DNA of 64,000 bases, from positions 578,367,193 through 578,431,192 of the forward strand of contig CM053029.1 in NCBI GenBank assembly GCA_028564925.1, in the 5' to 3' direction. The DNA is from Lithobates sylvaticus (lineage: Eukaryota > Chordata > Amphibia > Anura > Ranidae). The translations under genes were made by a program, and so were the position numbers. The notes below the pieces were generated by a model, which was given only the letters and a program-made list of their open reading frames with translations, had not been told where the DNA came from and ran no database searches. Shown piece after piece: positions 10,317-20,770 of the stretch (its first letter is position 1; the number at the start of each line of letters is the position of its first letter).

Positions 10317-10595
10317 CTGTGTAGGACTGGTGTAAAAACTTAAGCTGGGTGAATCTATCTCATGCAGAGATCATCAGGGGAAGGTATTGTTGAAGGCCCT
10401 CCTCCCAATCATCATTGGCTAGTGTAGGGATGTCAGTTTGCTACACCAAAAACAGTTGGGAGACTTTAGAGGTATCCAAGCTAGCTAGTATAGAGTAAAG
10501 GGCCAAGAAGGGCTTCTCCCCTTCAGGTGACCTCAGTAGACTTTCAACATCATGCACCTCCAACGTTATAGGGTGTGCAAATTGAGCCTTGAAAG
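10317..10595 (-). pseudogene. L1/Tx1-type LINE ORF2 fragment, downstream piece
   Basis: The complement reads as a reverse-transcriptase C-terminal region with words such as VESLLRSPEGEKPFLALYS, DDWEEGLQQYLPL and TQLKFLHQSY. Spacing and wording resemble the region after the polymerase domain in L1/Tx1-clade ORF2 proteins. At least two in-frame stops are visible (after SQLFLV, and after the MISA that follows DDWEEGLQQYLPL), so the copy is dead. It continues across the hAT insertion into 11958-12230. The Harbinger-type element ending at 10313 cuts it on the other side. Confidence 0.65.
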
Positions 10596-11949
10596 TAGAC
10601 ATGTGCACAACCAAAAAATTCGTTTATTTTCGTTTAGTTTTTTTCGTTTCCGAAAAAAATTCGTTTTTTTTCGTTTCCGAAAAAAATTCGTTTTTTTTCG
10701 TTTCGTTTTTTTTTCGTTTCCGTCGATTCGTAATGATTCGTACATTCGTAAGTCGTCGTTGTTCGGATTCGTAACGATTCGTACATTCGTAAGTCGTCGT
10801 TGTTCGTATTCGTAACGATTCGTACATTCGTAAGAGTTATTTTTTCGTTGATTCGTTTTTTCGTTAGTTTAATTTTCGGACACATTCGTATTTATTCGTA
10901 CATTCGTAGATTCGTAATCGGAGCTTAATTCATAATTTGATGTAATGTGTATGCTATTATTACATTTTAATCATTTATGAATCGAAAAAAAAGTTACGAA
11001 TCGGAAAAAAAAAGTTACGAATCGAAAAAAAAGTTACAAATGTACGAATTTTTTTGTTCAATAGAGACATGGAAAATTACAAATCGAAAAAAAAAAAAAA
11101 AAAAGTTACGAATCGAAAAAAAAAAGTTACGAATCGAAAAAAAAAGTTACGAATCGAAAAAAAAAAAAGTTACGAATGTACGAATTTTTTGGTTCAATAG
11201 AGACATGGAGAATTACAAATCGAAAAAAAAAAATAAAAAAGTTACGAATCGAAAAAAAAGTTACGAATCGAAAAAAAAAAAGTTACGAATCGAAAAAAAA
11301 GTTACGAATGTACGAATTTTTTGGTTCAATAGAGACATGGAAAATTACAAATCGAAAAAAAAAAAAAAAAAAAAGTTACGAATCGAAAAAAAAGTTACGA
11401 ATCGAGAAAAAAAAAGTTACGAATCGAAAAAAAAGTTACGAATGTACGAATTTTTTGGTTCAATAGAGACATGGAAAATTACAAATCGAAAAAAAAAAAA
11501 AAAAAAAGTTACGAATCGAAAAAAAAGTTACGAATGGAAAAAAAAAGTTACGAATGGAAAAAAAAAAGTTACGAATGTACGAATTTTTTTTGTTCAATCC
11601 ATTCGAAGCACCTTTAGCAGCACCATTGTAAGGGACACGGAAAATGACAAATTCAACAAAAAAAAGTTACGAATTTTTTCGTTCGTTTTCGTTCGTTTTC
11701 TTTTTCGGATTTTCTTCATTAGTACATTCGTTGTTTCTAATTTGTTTTTTTTCGGATTTTCGTTGTTTTTCGGATTCGAATGATTCGTTATTCGGATTCG
11801 TACGATTCGAACGATTCGTTACGATTCGTTATTCGTATTCGTACGATTCGAATGATTCGTTCATTCGTACGAAAACGAACGAACGAAAATAACGAAAAAA
11901 AAAAAAACGAAAAAAACGAAAAAAAAACAAAACGAATTGCACATGTCTA
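10596..11949. mobile_element. hAT-type non-autonomous element, TACGAAT-rich, inserted in LINE
   Basis: The termini TAGACATGTGCA and TGCACATGTCTA are perfect 12-bp inverted repeats. The flanks have an exact 8-bp duplication CTTGAAAG (10588-10595 and 11950-11957), diagnostic of hAT. The body is unusual: TTCGTTTTT-rich left part, then A-tracts alternating with GTTACGAATCG, then an inverted right part. An internal repeat of about 140-145 bp contains TTCAATAGAGACATGG and recurs about four times (11058, 11195, 11326, 11460). No transposase is encoded; the Lys/Ser/Tyr-rich frames are artefacts. Confidence 0.9.
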
Positions 11950-11957
11950 CTTGAAAG

Positions 11958-12230
11958 CATGGTGCAGTTGAAGATATCTAAATATCATTCGATTAGGTAG
12001 GTTCCGCCTTCGCTTAAAGTCAACATAGATAAATAACCGCCCGCAGGACACTATATTACCCAGGGTTTTGATTTCAAATCGGGCCCACAATACAAGATCT
12101 GGAAAGGATTGGAATTGAGGCAACTGCGGGTTACTCCACAACGGGGTGTGTGGGGACCAGCAATCAGGCTTATCTATTCTAGCCTGGAAGTTTCCCAGAT
12201 TCAAAGGGTTGTTCACATAGGGGAGGTGAT
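11958..12230 (-). pseudogene. L1/Tx1-type LINE ORF2 fragment, upstream piece
   Basis: The complement encodes PLNLGNFQARIDKPDCWS, PLWSNPQLPQF, LWARFEIKTLGNIV and RRRNLPNRMIFRYLQLHHAF. This is the block just upstream of the piece at 10317-10595 in L1/Tx1-type ORF2 proteins (compare FKYLQIRHFL in the fragment at 58440). Both pieces meet exactly at the 8-bp hAT target duplication, so they were one LINE copy before the insertion. Confidence 0.7.
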
Positions 12231-13276
12231 GTTAGGATTAGATCAGGGACCTCCATGAACCAAGTTCCGTAATTCAGAATAAGAACCAAGCAAAAGTGGA
12301 AGAACCAAGCAAAAAAATAAAAAAATCTGATTTTGTGCACATCACAGGTATGAGATCAGGCTCAGGTAAGTATAAGGGGGGCTGGGGAGGGAGGGGGGCT
12401 GCTTGCAGAATTTTTTTTTACCTTCATGCAGAGAATGCCCCCCTATCATGACAAAAACCATGCGCAGCAGTCATGACACAGTTTTGTCCCATAAAGAGTG
12501 GGTTTAATTTAGTGTTAAATTATAGTCTGTGAAGAGTTCAAGTACTTTTTATTGTCCAGTAGATCTACAAGTTATTGTTTGAAGGAGTAAATATCCCCAG
12601 CTGTATATTCAGAATAGATGTCCTACCACCCCAACATAAGTGAATGTTCACTTGTACTAGTAAATAAAGTAAAGCTGTGTTCACCTCATTCATCATGTGT
12701 GAGAAAAAGGTTCTTTTTTTCCTTTGAATAACCGTACTCACCGAGCTACGTGAACAAACACTTTCCAATGTGGGCATGCACTTTACTTATTGAGCATTCT
12801 CTAATTCTTTAGTAAATACTCCCAATAGGTCGATGACAATCAGTGTCGGGACCACAAACCCCTCAAAGTTTCCCCTATGAGCATAACTCCCCTACCCCAC
12901 CACCAAATCCCCCACTCCTAGCACAAATCCCCCAAATCATCCCTTCAAGCTCACCTTCCACCAAAATACCCCTTCCTAACAGAAATGTACCCTCTTATTA
13001 CACATCCCTCCTCCAAATCACCCCTTCTAGCACAACCCCCAAATCCCCACCACACCCAGGGCAGCCGCTCCTCCTGCCCACCCCTTGTCCCAGCCCTGGT
13101 CACAATTATGGGAATGAACTAGTTCCATATTTTTTTTTTTTTTTTTTCTATGGAAAGTCACTTAAATATTTTAGGGGCTATCAGTTTGGGCAAAAAAGAA
13201 GAATGTTTAATAAATGTCATGAAATGGCCCCACCAGCAAAAGATTAATTTTTTCCTAACGAAAATCATTCTTTGGG
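12231..13276. other. No gene seen; C-rich stretch at 12845-13090
   Basis: A strongly strand-biased, C-rich and G-poor stretch with repeated CCCCCACTCC / AAATCCCC words lies at about 12845-13090. It ends near a T-run at 13130-13147. Otherwise AT-rich sequence with no recognised element and no supported exon. Confidence 0.4.
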
Positions 13277-13930
13277 TTAAAGCGGTTCTGCACACACGTT
13301 TTTTTTATTTTTATTTTTTATACATTTTAAAAATATTACCATTCTAACGTTATACTCACTGTTTAGATTGCTTTCTGGTATCCTGGTCTGTTTTTAGTTC
13401 AAATTGGCATCTTATAAAAAGCTTTCATCTGAGTTTCCATTTTGCTTGTAGGCATTTGAAGCCCACAAGCAATCACTTCCTTGTTCCATTCCATTGGAAC
13501 TACCAGCATTCCTTGCCGGTTCCCGTGCATGCTCACTGGCAACAGCGCCGAGCAGCGTAAACATGTTGCCATAACAACAGGTGGCATCTTCGGAAGTTAC
13601 CGCCCCCGTTGTGATGTGAAGCTCACGTTGTGATGACGTGATGACGTCACGTCATTGAAATCCCGCGAGATCTTGCTTCGGCTCTGCGCACTGACTCCTG
13701 GGAATAATTACACAAGATCCCAGGAGACAGTGCGCCGATCACCGAAAATGATGCGGATACCCACACAAACCCCACCCACTGCCGCAGGGACAGAATACTG
13801 TAACAACAAACCCGGACATCTATCTAAAGGTAGGAGAAAAAAAATAAAAATAAACTTCCATTGAGCACTCTTTGCACAATTTGAAAAGCAATGAGATTAA
13901 CTTAAAAAAGTGTGTACAGAACCGCTTTAA
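13277..13930. mobile_element. TTAA-flanked DNA element
   Basis: The left end TTAAAGCGGTTCTGCACAC and the right end (reverse complement TTAAAGCGGTTCTGTACAC) are nearly identical terminal inverted repeats that include the TTAA targets. The body is about 650 bp, with no coding capacity. Confidence 0.8.
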
Positions 13931-14517
13931 TGACAGTTGGTGAGCCATATTACTGCTCTTTTCCTGCAGAAACAATGTAGTATGCAGTGAAAATGTCCAC
14001 CTTGGACCAGTTCTGTTTTTCTGCAGCACAGATACCTATAGGAAGGGACAGAAACGAAAATTTTTTAATTCCCTTTTTGACAAACCTCTGCGATATGATT
14101 TATAGTACAGATTATAATTTATCTCCCAAGGCTCTGAGATGCTGCAAAACCAGTCAAGCACATCTGCTGGCATAATTTGTCTTCTTAAACTGATTTTCCA
14201 TCTTTTTTTTACATTATAGAATTTTCAATATGATCATCCAACATTAAGACCCATGTGAAGTGGCTGTTTTCCAATACTGTAATTTGTTGGAATTGCAGCA
14301 TTGCAAATTCACACGATACTGAAAACTGCAATATCAGCTTAGCATAGGGGTCAGTTGAGAAGTGTCTTACTACCTCTACATGCTCTTTTAGACCTGCTGA
14401 TGGGGAGCGTTAAAAACAAGCAGTTTAGCCGCAATTTAAAGCCCCCCAACCACCTCCCCTTAAAGTGGTTGTAAACCTCAAACATGAAATAAGAACAAAG
14501 CATATACCTCGATATAG

Positions 14518-15163
14518 CAGCCTTTCTCTACCTTTTCTACATGGAGGAACCCTTGAAATAACTTTCTGGTCTCAGGGAAACCCTGCTAAAAATGACTCTA
14601 TCTACAACTCATGATACATTAGTGGCATTGGGAAGAATTCCCCCTTATGCCCCGTACACACGATCGGATATTCCGATGGAAAAAGTCTGATCGGATTATG
14701 TTGTCGGAAAATCCGATCGTGTGTGGGCTCTAGCGGGCTTTTTCCGTCGGATCTCAAATTTTCCGACAACAAAATCCGATCGTACTTTTTCTGATAGTGT
14801 GTCGAGAATTCCGACGGACAAAGTGCCACGCATACTCAGATCAAATTACGAGACCAAAGCTATTGGCTACTAGCCTCTACGTAGTTCCGTCATACGCAAC
14901 GAACGTCACCACGTTCAGAATGATCAGATTTTCGACAACTTTGTCCGACTGTGTGTATGCAACACCAGTTTCGGACAAAATCCGTCTGAAAAAATCCCAC
15001 GGATTTTGTGGTCGGAATTTCCGACCGTGTGTACGGGGGATTAAAGATAGCTAAAACGATCAATGGTGTCAGTGTGAACTTATCTGAGAGGCAGAAATTG
15101 CTTATTGATCAAGGAAACCCCTAGCAACCTCCGAAGGAACCCTGGTTAATAAACTCTGCCTTA
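14518..15163. repeat. CAGCCTTTCTC repeat, copy with MITE insertion (first)
   Basis: It starts CAGCCTTTCTCTACC and ends near CCCTGGTTAATAAACTCTGC. It is split by the MITE at 14648-15040, which lies after GGGAAGAATTCCCCC. The flanking word AGATAGCTAAAA follows the MITE. The intact counterpart is at 8440-8640. Confidence 0.65.
14648..15040. mobile_element. Harbinger-type MITE, copy 2
   Basis: The ends are TGCCCCGTACACACGATCGG and CCGACCGTGTGTACGGGGGA, flanked by TTA on both sides (14645-14647 and 15041-15043). Highly self-complementary, no coding capacity. Confidence 0.85.
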
Positions 15164-15186
15164 AGATGAGATAGCAACACCAGTAA

Positions 15187-15564
15187 TGCCCCGTACACAC
15201 GGTCGGAATTTCCAACGGAAAATGTCCTATCGGACCATGTTGTCGGAAAATCCGACTGTGTGTGGGCGCCTTCGGAATTTCCGTCGGAAAAAATTTGAGA
15301 TCCTGCTCTCAAATTTTCCGACAGCAAAGTCCTATCGGTCTTTTTCTGATCGTGTGTAGCGAATTCCGACGGACAAAGTGCCACGCATGCTCAGATCAAA
15401 TTACAAGACCAAAGCTATTGGCTACTAGCCTCTACGTAGTTCCGTTGTATGCAACGAACGTCACCACGTTCAGAATGATCGGATTTTCCGACAACTTTGT
15501 CTGACCGTGTGTATGCAACACCACGGATTTTGTGGTCGGAATTTCCGACCGTTTGTATGGGGCA
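15187..15564. mobile_element. Harbinger-type MITE, copy 3
   Basis: The ends are TGCCCCGTACACACGGTCGG and CCGACCGTTTGTATGGGGCA, flanked by TAA (15184-15186 and 15565-15567). Confidence 0.85.
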
Positions 15565-15631
15565 TAAGACAACTATAGCCACAACTCATAAAATATGAGT
15601 GTGATGGTCAGTTGGAAGAATTCCTCTCTAA

Positions 15632-16046
15632 TGCCGCGTACACACGATCGGAATTCTCATCGGAAAAGACTCTGACGGTTTTTCCGACGGAATTCTGCTC
15701 AAGCTGTTTTGCCTACACACGATCACACCAAATTCCGACGGTCAATAATACAGCGGCATAAAACACGTTCGACAGCACTATAAAAGGGAAGTTTAATGCT
15801 TCTGAGCATGCGTCAAATTGTTTCCGAGCATGCGTCGGAATTTTGCGTGTCAGAATTGCATACACACGATCGGAAAATCCGATAGAAAGGTTTTCCGTCG
15901 GAAAAATTGAGAACAGGTTCTCAATTCAAAGTCCGTCGGAAATTCCGACAGAAAAAGACCATTGGGCATACACACGGTCGGAAAATCCGATGAAAAGCTC
16001 CCATCGGACTGTTTCCATTGGAAATTCCGACCGTGTGTACGCCGCA
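15632..16046. mobile_element. Harbinger-type MITE, copy 4
   Basis: The ends are TGCCGCGTACACACGATCGG and CCGACCGTGTGTACGCCGCA. The flanks are TAA on the left and TTA on the right, so one base differs. Its internal sequence resembles copy 1 (7536-7922) in inverted orientation more than its neighbour copy 2. Confidence 0.8.
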
Positions 16047-16582
16047 TTACAGATAGCTAAAAAGATCAGTGATGTCAGTGGGAACTTATCTGAGAGGCAG
16101 AAATTACTGATTGCTGAAGGAACCCCTAGCAACCTCTGGAGGAACCCTGGTTGAGAAGCCCTGCTCTATAGTGTGTATTTGTTTCAATCCAGAGAACTAA
16201 GTGTAATTTCTGTCCGCTGCTTCATTCCTCTGCTATCAGTATGAATTACTTCTGACAAGTTTTCCTGACACCAAGAGAAAAAAGGTGACAGGGGATGGGC
16301 CTCCAGCTGATTGACAGCCTCAGTTCTGTTCCTGTGAGCTGTGTGAAGGGGGTGTGTCCCTCTCCTCCAATCAGCTCTCAGAGCTCTCCTTAGGGAGCTC
16401 TGCATAGTATAACTTCAGATTTCCAACCCCTTTTTTCTGACAACTCAGACAAGCTTTAATTATCCATCACTTTCAAAGGATGTAGAGAACAGAATACTGT
16501 AGATAAACAGGTACAACTTATGGAGAATGGTTTGTTTTATCTCTGTGTATTACCTGAGGCCAGTGGTTTACAACCACTTTAA

Positions 16583-17059
16583 GCTGCAAAGGCAGTGGAA
16601 TGGGGTGTTCACATGCCTTGGTTCCCACGGCCAGTATCATCACCAAACACGACTCATTCAGGTAAATGGGGACGCACCTCAAATGCCCCACAACTGCGTA
16701 TTTGATGGGGACAAGGGTCTCTTACCCACAACCCTGGCCTGTGGTTGCGGGGTCTGTGGGTGGGGGCTTAATGGAATCTGGACCCCTACTTATTCACCAA
16801 AAAAGTGTAAAAAGTAAAGAAAAACACAACACAAGTTTTTGACAATTCCTTTATTAAAAAATAAAAAATAAAATAAAAAAGTTCCCTGCTCTGTCCTCCA
16901 GCGCAGAGAGTGATGTCATTGAAAATCACCGTCCCTGCACAGTGTCACTGTGGGGAGATCCGCCACAGCCCCTGGTTGCCTGCACCATCTTTGGAACAGC
17001 ATATGGCTCCCCCCATCCCATCCCATCCATCCCTCTTTGCCTCTGGATCTATCTATCTA
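16583..17059. other. No gene seen
   Basis: Mixed sequence with short A-rich runs at 16855-16880. A CACAGTGTCACTGTG palindrome lies at about 16938-16952. No recognised family and no supported exon. Confidence 0.4.
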
Positions 17060-17720
17060 TATTTTTTCGTTATTTTCGTTCGTTCGTTTTCGTACGAATG
17101 AACGAATCGTTCGAATCGTACGAATCCGAATAACGAATCGTTCGAATCGTACGAATCCGATTAACGAATCGTTGAAATCGAACGAATCCGAAAAACAACG
17201 AAAATCGGAAAAAAACGAATTAGAAACAACGAATGTACTAATGAAGAAAATCCGAAAAACGAAAACGAACGAAAAAATTCGTACATTCGTAACTTTTTTT
17301 TTTGTTGAATTGGTAATTTTCCGTGTCCCTTACAATGGTGCTGCTTAACGTGCTTCGAATGGATTGAACAAAAAAATTTGTACATTCGTAACTTTTTTTT
17401 CGATTCGTAACTTTTTTTTCGATTCGTGAATTATTAAAATGTAATGATAGCATACACATTACATAAAATTATGAATTATGCTCCAATTCCGAATCTATGA
17501 CAGGTTACGAATGTACAAATAAATACGAATGCGTCCGAAAATGAAACTAACGAAAAACGAATCAACGAAAAAATAACTCTTACGAATGTACGAATCGTTA
17601 CGAATACGAACGCCGACGACTTACGAATTTACGAATCGTTACGAATTAACGGAAAGGAAAAAAACAAAACGAAAAAAAACAAAACGAAAATAAACAAATT
17701 TTTTGTTGTGCACATGTCTA
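17060..17720. mobile_element. hAT-type TACGAAT-rich element, left end missing
   Basis: The right end TGTGCACATGTCTA is intact. The body repeats the inverted right part and the CTTACAATGGTGCTGC section of the element at 10596-11949, in opposite orientation. The left terminal repeat is absent; similarity starts at about 17060 after a (TATC)n run. Deletion or recombination at that microsatellite is likely. Confidence 0.7.
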
Positions 17721-18589
17721 ATCATCACCGAAGGTGATATTGGCAGGCACAGAGACACATCCAGGGTTGGCAGACCCTATTTACATTTTTATCCCACCCC
17801 ATTGTGTTTAGCTGGTTAGTGGGCATAGAGGAGGGAGGGAGGGAGCTGTGATTTACCACTGTATGTGTGACTCTATAGTCACATGGACTGCACAGATGTG
17901 ATAGGGAGGAAATGATCAGCATAGAAACTCTCTGAAAATTGAGCATGTGCAGAGTTGCCACCACAGCTGCAAAATGCCTAGCTGAATTGGGGACATTAAC
18001 AGAAGGTGGGGATAGAGAGAAGCAGGATCAACCACATTTTTTTGCAGAATACAGAAAAGGAATCTCATAGTGAGTATAAGCAGCATACAATACACCATTT
18101 ATTGATATTTTTTTTATGATAAAGGTTTAGTGACACTTTATTTAAACCTTCTGTCTGAACATGGATAAGCTCAATAACAATAAACCCAATAAAATGAATA
18201 GGCAGACTGCCATACTATTTTTTATGATTTGCATTGATTAGATGTAGACTAGGCTCAGTACAGATCTTCAGAATTAAAAATAAACAAGGAGAGGTGTAAT
18301 GTAAAGATAGACACGCTGTGAGTGCTCAAGTGTTTGAGGAAATATGGAAGAGAGATGTTTAACTAAAAAAAAAAAAAAAAAACTCCTATTGTACTCTAAT
18401 CCAAACCTTATGATTTTCACGGATCTCTCCTGGCCCTGCAGCTCTCACCAGACTAGGGAAATCATCAATGCTAAAATAACAAAAAGAGAGAGCAGCCTAG
18501 TGCAACACCACAGATACCACTTAAATGTATGAAATGTATTAAAATACAAACAACATGATAAAATAACAAGCATATCATCTTAAAGCGGT
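17721..18589. other. Old repeat fragment and unassigned sequence
   Basis: 17780-18140 ends in GGTTTAGTGACACTTTAT, which looks like the terminus of a TTAA-type element whose other end was not found. 18140-18589 is AT-rich with a poly(A) run at 18364-18381. No gene seen. Confidence 0.35.
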
Positions 18590-19761
18590 AGTAAACCGCA
18601 GTTGAGGAAAAAAAAATCCCTTGCAAGTGTAGCGCCGGGCTCCTAACGAGCTCGCACTATGTGTTTTTTCTATTTAAAATTCCTAAAACTGCAGTTTGGT
18701 TTTGGGTTTAATTGTACCAAATTATGGTTTCAATGCCAGTCTAGCTGGATTGCATTGGGTTCTGCTTGGCCACAGGTGTCGCTGTCACCTCTGGCAGGTG
18801 TGAGACCGCAGTTTGGCTAGGCGCATTGAGTGCCAATCTCTCTCGGAACCATGCCTACCTACTTAAGGTACTGACATCACGTGTTTCTGGGTTCCGGTCC
18901 CCAATCTTCTGTCTGTTTGGTCCTGGTCCTCCTGAACAGCCCCCGTGGCCCTCCTGGCATGGGGTGTGGATCCATGCAATTCCAAGTCTCGGGGCTGGAT
19001 AGCCCGAGGCGAAGCAACTGCAGGGACAGGCCCGAATGGATCTCAGGGCTGAATTATCCAAAAGTGGTCCAGTGCCGTCTCGGTCAGGAGAGGCCCAGCA
19101 ACTTGAGAAGCATCCAGGGGAGGACTCTTCAGGAGGAAGCCATGCACTAAGGCTGGCTTTCAAGAAGAAGCCTGGAGGCTCAGTTGAAGGACACTAAATG
19201 GATCTACTGGCTGCAAGATACTGGTACCATATGATAGCTCTCTAAATTTATCTAGTCCCTCAGTTACAAACAAGTCTGTGGCAGAGACTTTATTCTCAAG
19301 TGTTCTACAACCAAGTCTGTGGCAGAGACTTTGCTTTATCTAACACTTCACCGGCTGCTAGGCCTAGTGTGAGGAGGCCTGTCCGGGTTGTGATAATCCA
19401 GTTGTGAGACAGTTGCTCTATGGATTTATACAGTGAGAGACTTTCTAACTAAGCAGTTCCAAAGGTACCTGAACTTATACCCTAACCCTCTATCCTACTT
19501 TTAAGAGACTGTTTTATTTTTTTTCCAATAAATAACCATAAAAAGGAAGATAAAGTGTCAGTTTCTAAATTTTTTTGGGCCATCTACCACGGGAACCCCT
19601 AGACGGAGACGAGGTGAAGAAGGTAACGGTAAGCCCAATAAACCAGCAGCTCTTTCGGGGGTTAGTGCTACACAAGGCAATGCCATAATGTGCTAATATA
19701 CATCTCACACTAGACCTACTTCAAAATGAAGCCCTCCACTGCCATGCTGTCACCGCTTTAA
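18590..19761. mobile_element. TTAA-flanked element split by an LTR-like fossil
   Basis: The left end TTAAAGCGGTAGTAAACC and the right end (reverse complement TTAAAGCGGTGACAGCA) carry TTAA at both sides. Most of the interval is the inserted LTR-like unit at 18628-19672, leaving a host element of only about 130 bp, so internal deletion is likely. Confidence 0.55.
18628..19672 (+). mobile_element. LTR-like fossil, TGTAGC family, copy 2
   Basis: It starts TGTAGCGCCGGG and ends GGGGGTTAGTGCTACA. The flanks are an exact 4-bp direct repeat CAAG (18624-18627 and 19673-19676). An AATAAA signal lies about 145 bp before the end, as in the other two copies. The size is about 1.05 kb with no open internal domain, which fits a solo LTR. 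It is somewhat diverged from its relatives, so not recent. Confidence 0.55.
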
Positions 19762-20770
19762 CCAGTCTACCTTCCGGGTTCACAGCCTCTGGCTTAATAA
19801 ATGTGCTGGGGCGCGATGACGTCACCGGCTGCATTCACTCTGAATATTTTCTAAGCAAGTTTAGGAGATATTCACAGTACCTAAAGTTAAGCCTTATTAT
19901 AGGATGTAGAGTAAGGATGTAGAGACTTAGTTAGCTCTGGAGCAACTGCTCTTGCAGAGTGCAAATGTGTTTTGCAATATGCACAGTCTATTTGCCTTTA
20001 GTAAATCAACCCCAAAGAGTTCTATAACTCCTGTGTAGTGCACAGACCGCTGACGGATATTACAGTTTGTCACAAGTTCTATTCCCTAGTGGTACAAGCA
20101 GCCAGGCACACAGAAGTTTCTCAGTCTCTCTTTTAGATTTATTGCTTAGAGAACTTGGTTAGGGGCAGGGTAAGCCTTGGGATACTCCATATTTAGTGCA
20201 AAAGTAATGGAGGACACTCTCTGACTATGGTTGTCTCTTCATAGTAAAACCCCTCTTGAGGCTAGTGATGACTGAACTCAGGGGACTCCAATGCAAGAAC
20301 AAACCTGAGCCAGCAAGTCAGGGCCAGTCTCTTCAAGAGTTAACATGACAATCTCTAGGATCTACTTCAGGCTTGTACTCACTGTGCCCTGGGTACTTGA
20401 ATGCTTTCCTGCAGTACCAAACAGCTTCTATACTGTGTGCCTCCAGATCTGACCCTCTGTGGACTTCCTGCAAACTGCTCCCAGGAACTATGGATATGCC
20501 CCCCTCCCCGGCTCTCCCTAAGCTGGGACCTTGAATGCCTCCTCTAAACTTCAGCTAAGTGATCCAGAGGGTCATAGTCCTCAGGCTGGGCCTTGGATAA
20601 GGACCCTGCTGTTTTAGACCCAAGCCTATTTATACACACCCCAGCCCCCTACTGGCCATTCTTCCTCCCAGGAATTGGAGGCTACTTGAATGTGCAAATT
20701 GAGGGTCTGCCACTTTCAACCCACTAAATTCTGGAGCTTACCTGAAACCAGGGGGGAGCAGTTGAGCCTA
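19762..20770. repeat. MITE half (19917-20014) and unassigned repeat
   Basis: 19917-20014 is the right arm of the GATTTACTAAAGG family, ending TTTAGTAAATCAACCCC. From about 20020 to 20770 lies a long unassigned repeat-like section. Its last bases (GGGGGGAGCAGTTGAGCCT) match 21909-21928, showing that it belongs to the same tandem repeat as 21655-22210. No gene seen. Confidence 0.4.

Larger units (their letters stand above)
15164..16163. repeat. CAGCCTTTCTC repeat, second copy, split by two MITEs
   Basis: This copy lacks about 60 bp at its left end. The right end AACCCTGGTTGAGAAGCCCTG is the inverted counterpart of the left terminus of the family. It is interrupted by MITEs at 15187-15564 and 15632-16046. 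The second MITE sits at the same position as the one in the first copy (after GAAGAATTCC, before AGATAGCTAAAA). Confidence 0.6.
14460..16582. mobile_element. TTAA-flanked element hosting a nest of four or more insertions
   Basis: The left TTAAAGTGGTTGTAAACC and the right end are perfect 18-bp inverted copies including TTAA (14460-14463 and 16579-16582). Without its inserts the element would be about 470 bp, the usual size of this family (compare 36157-36605). Inserted material spans about 14518-16163: two copies of a CAGCCTTTCTC repeat and three Harbinger-type MITEs. Confidence 0.8.

Noticed and set aside
10977-11783. 268-codon Lys/Ser/Tyr-rich frame
   Set aside because: It is built from AAAAAA-GTTACGAATCG repeats of a hAT-type element; composition artefact.
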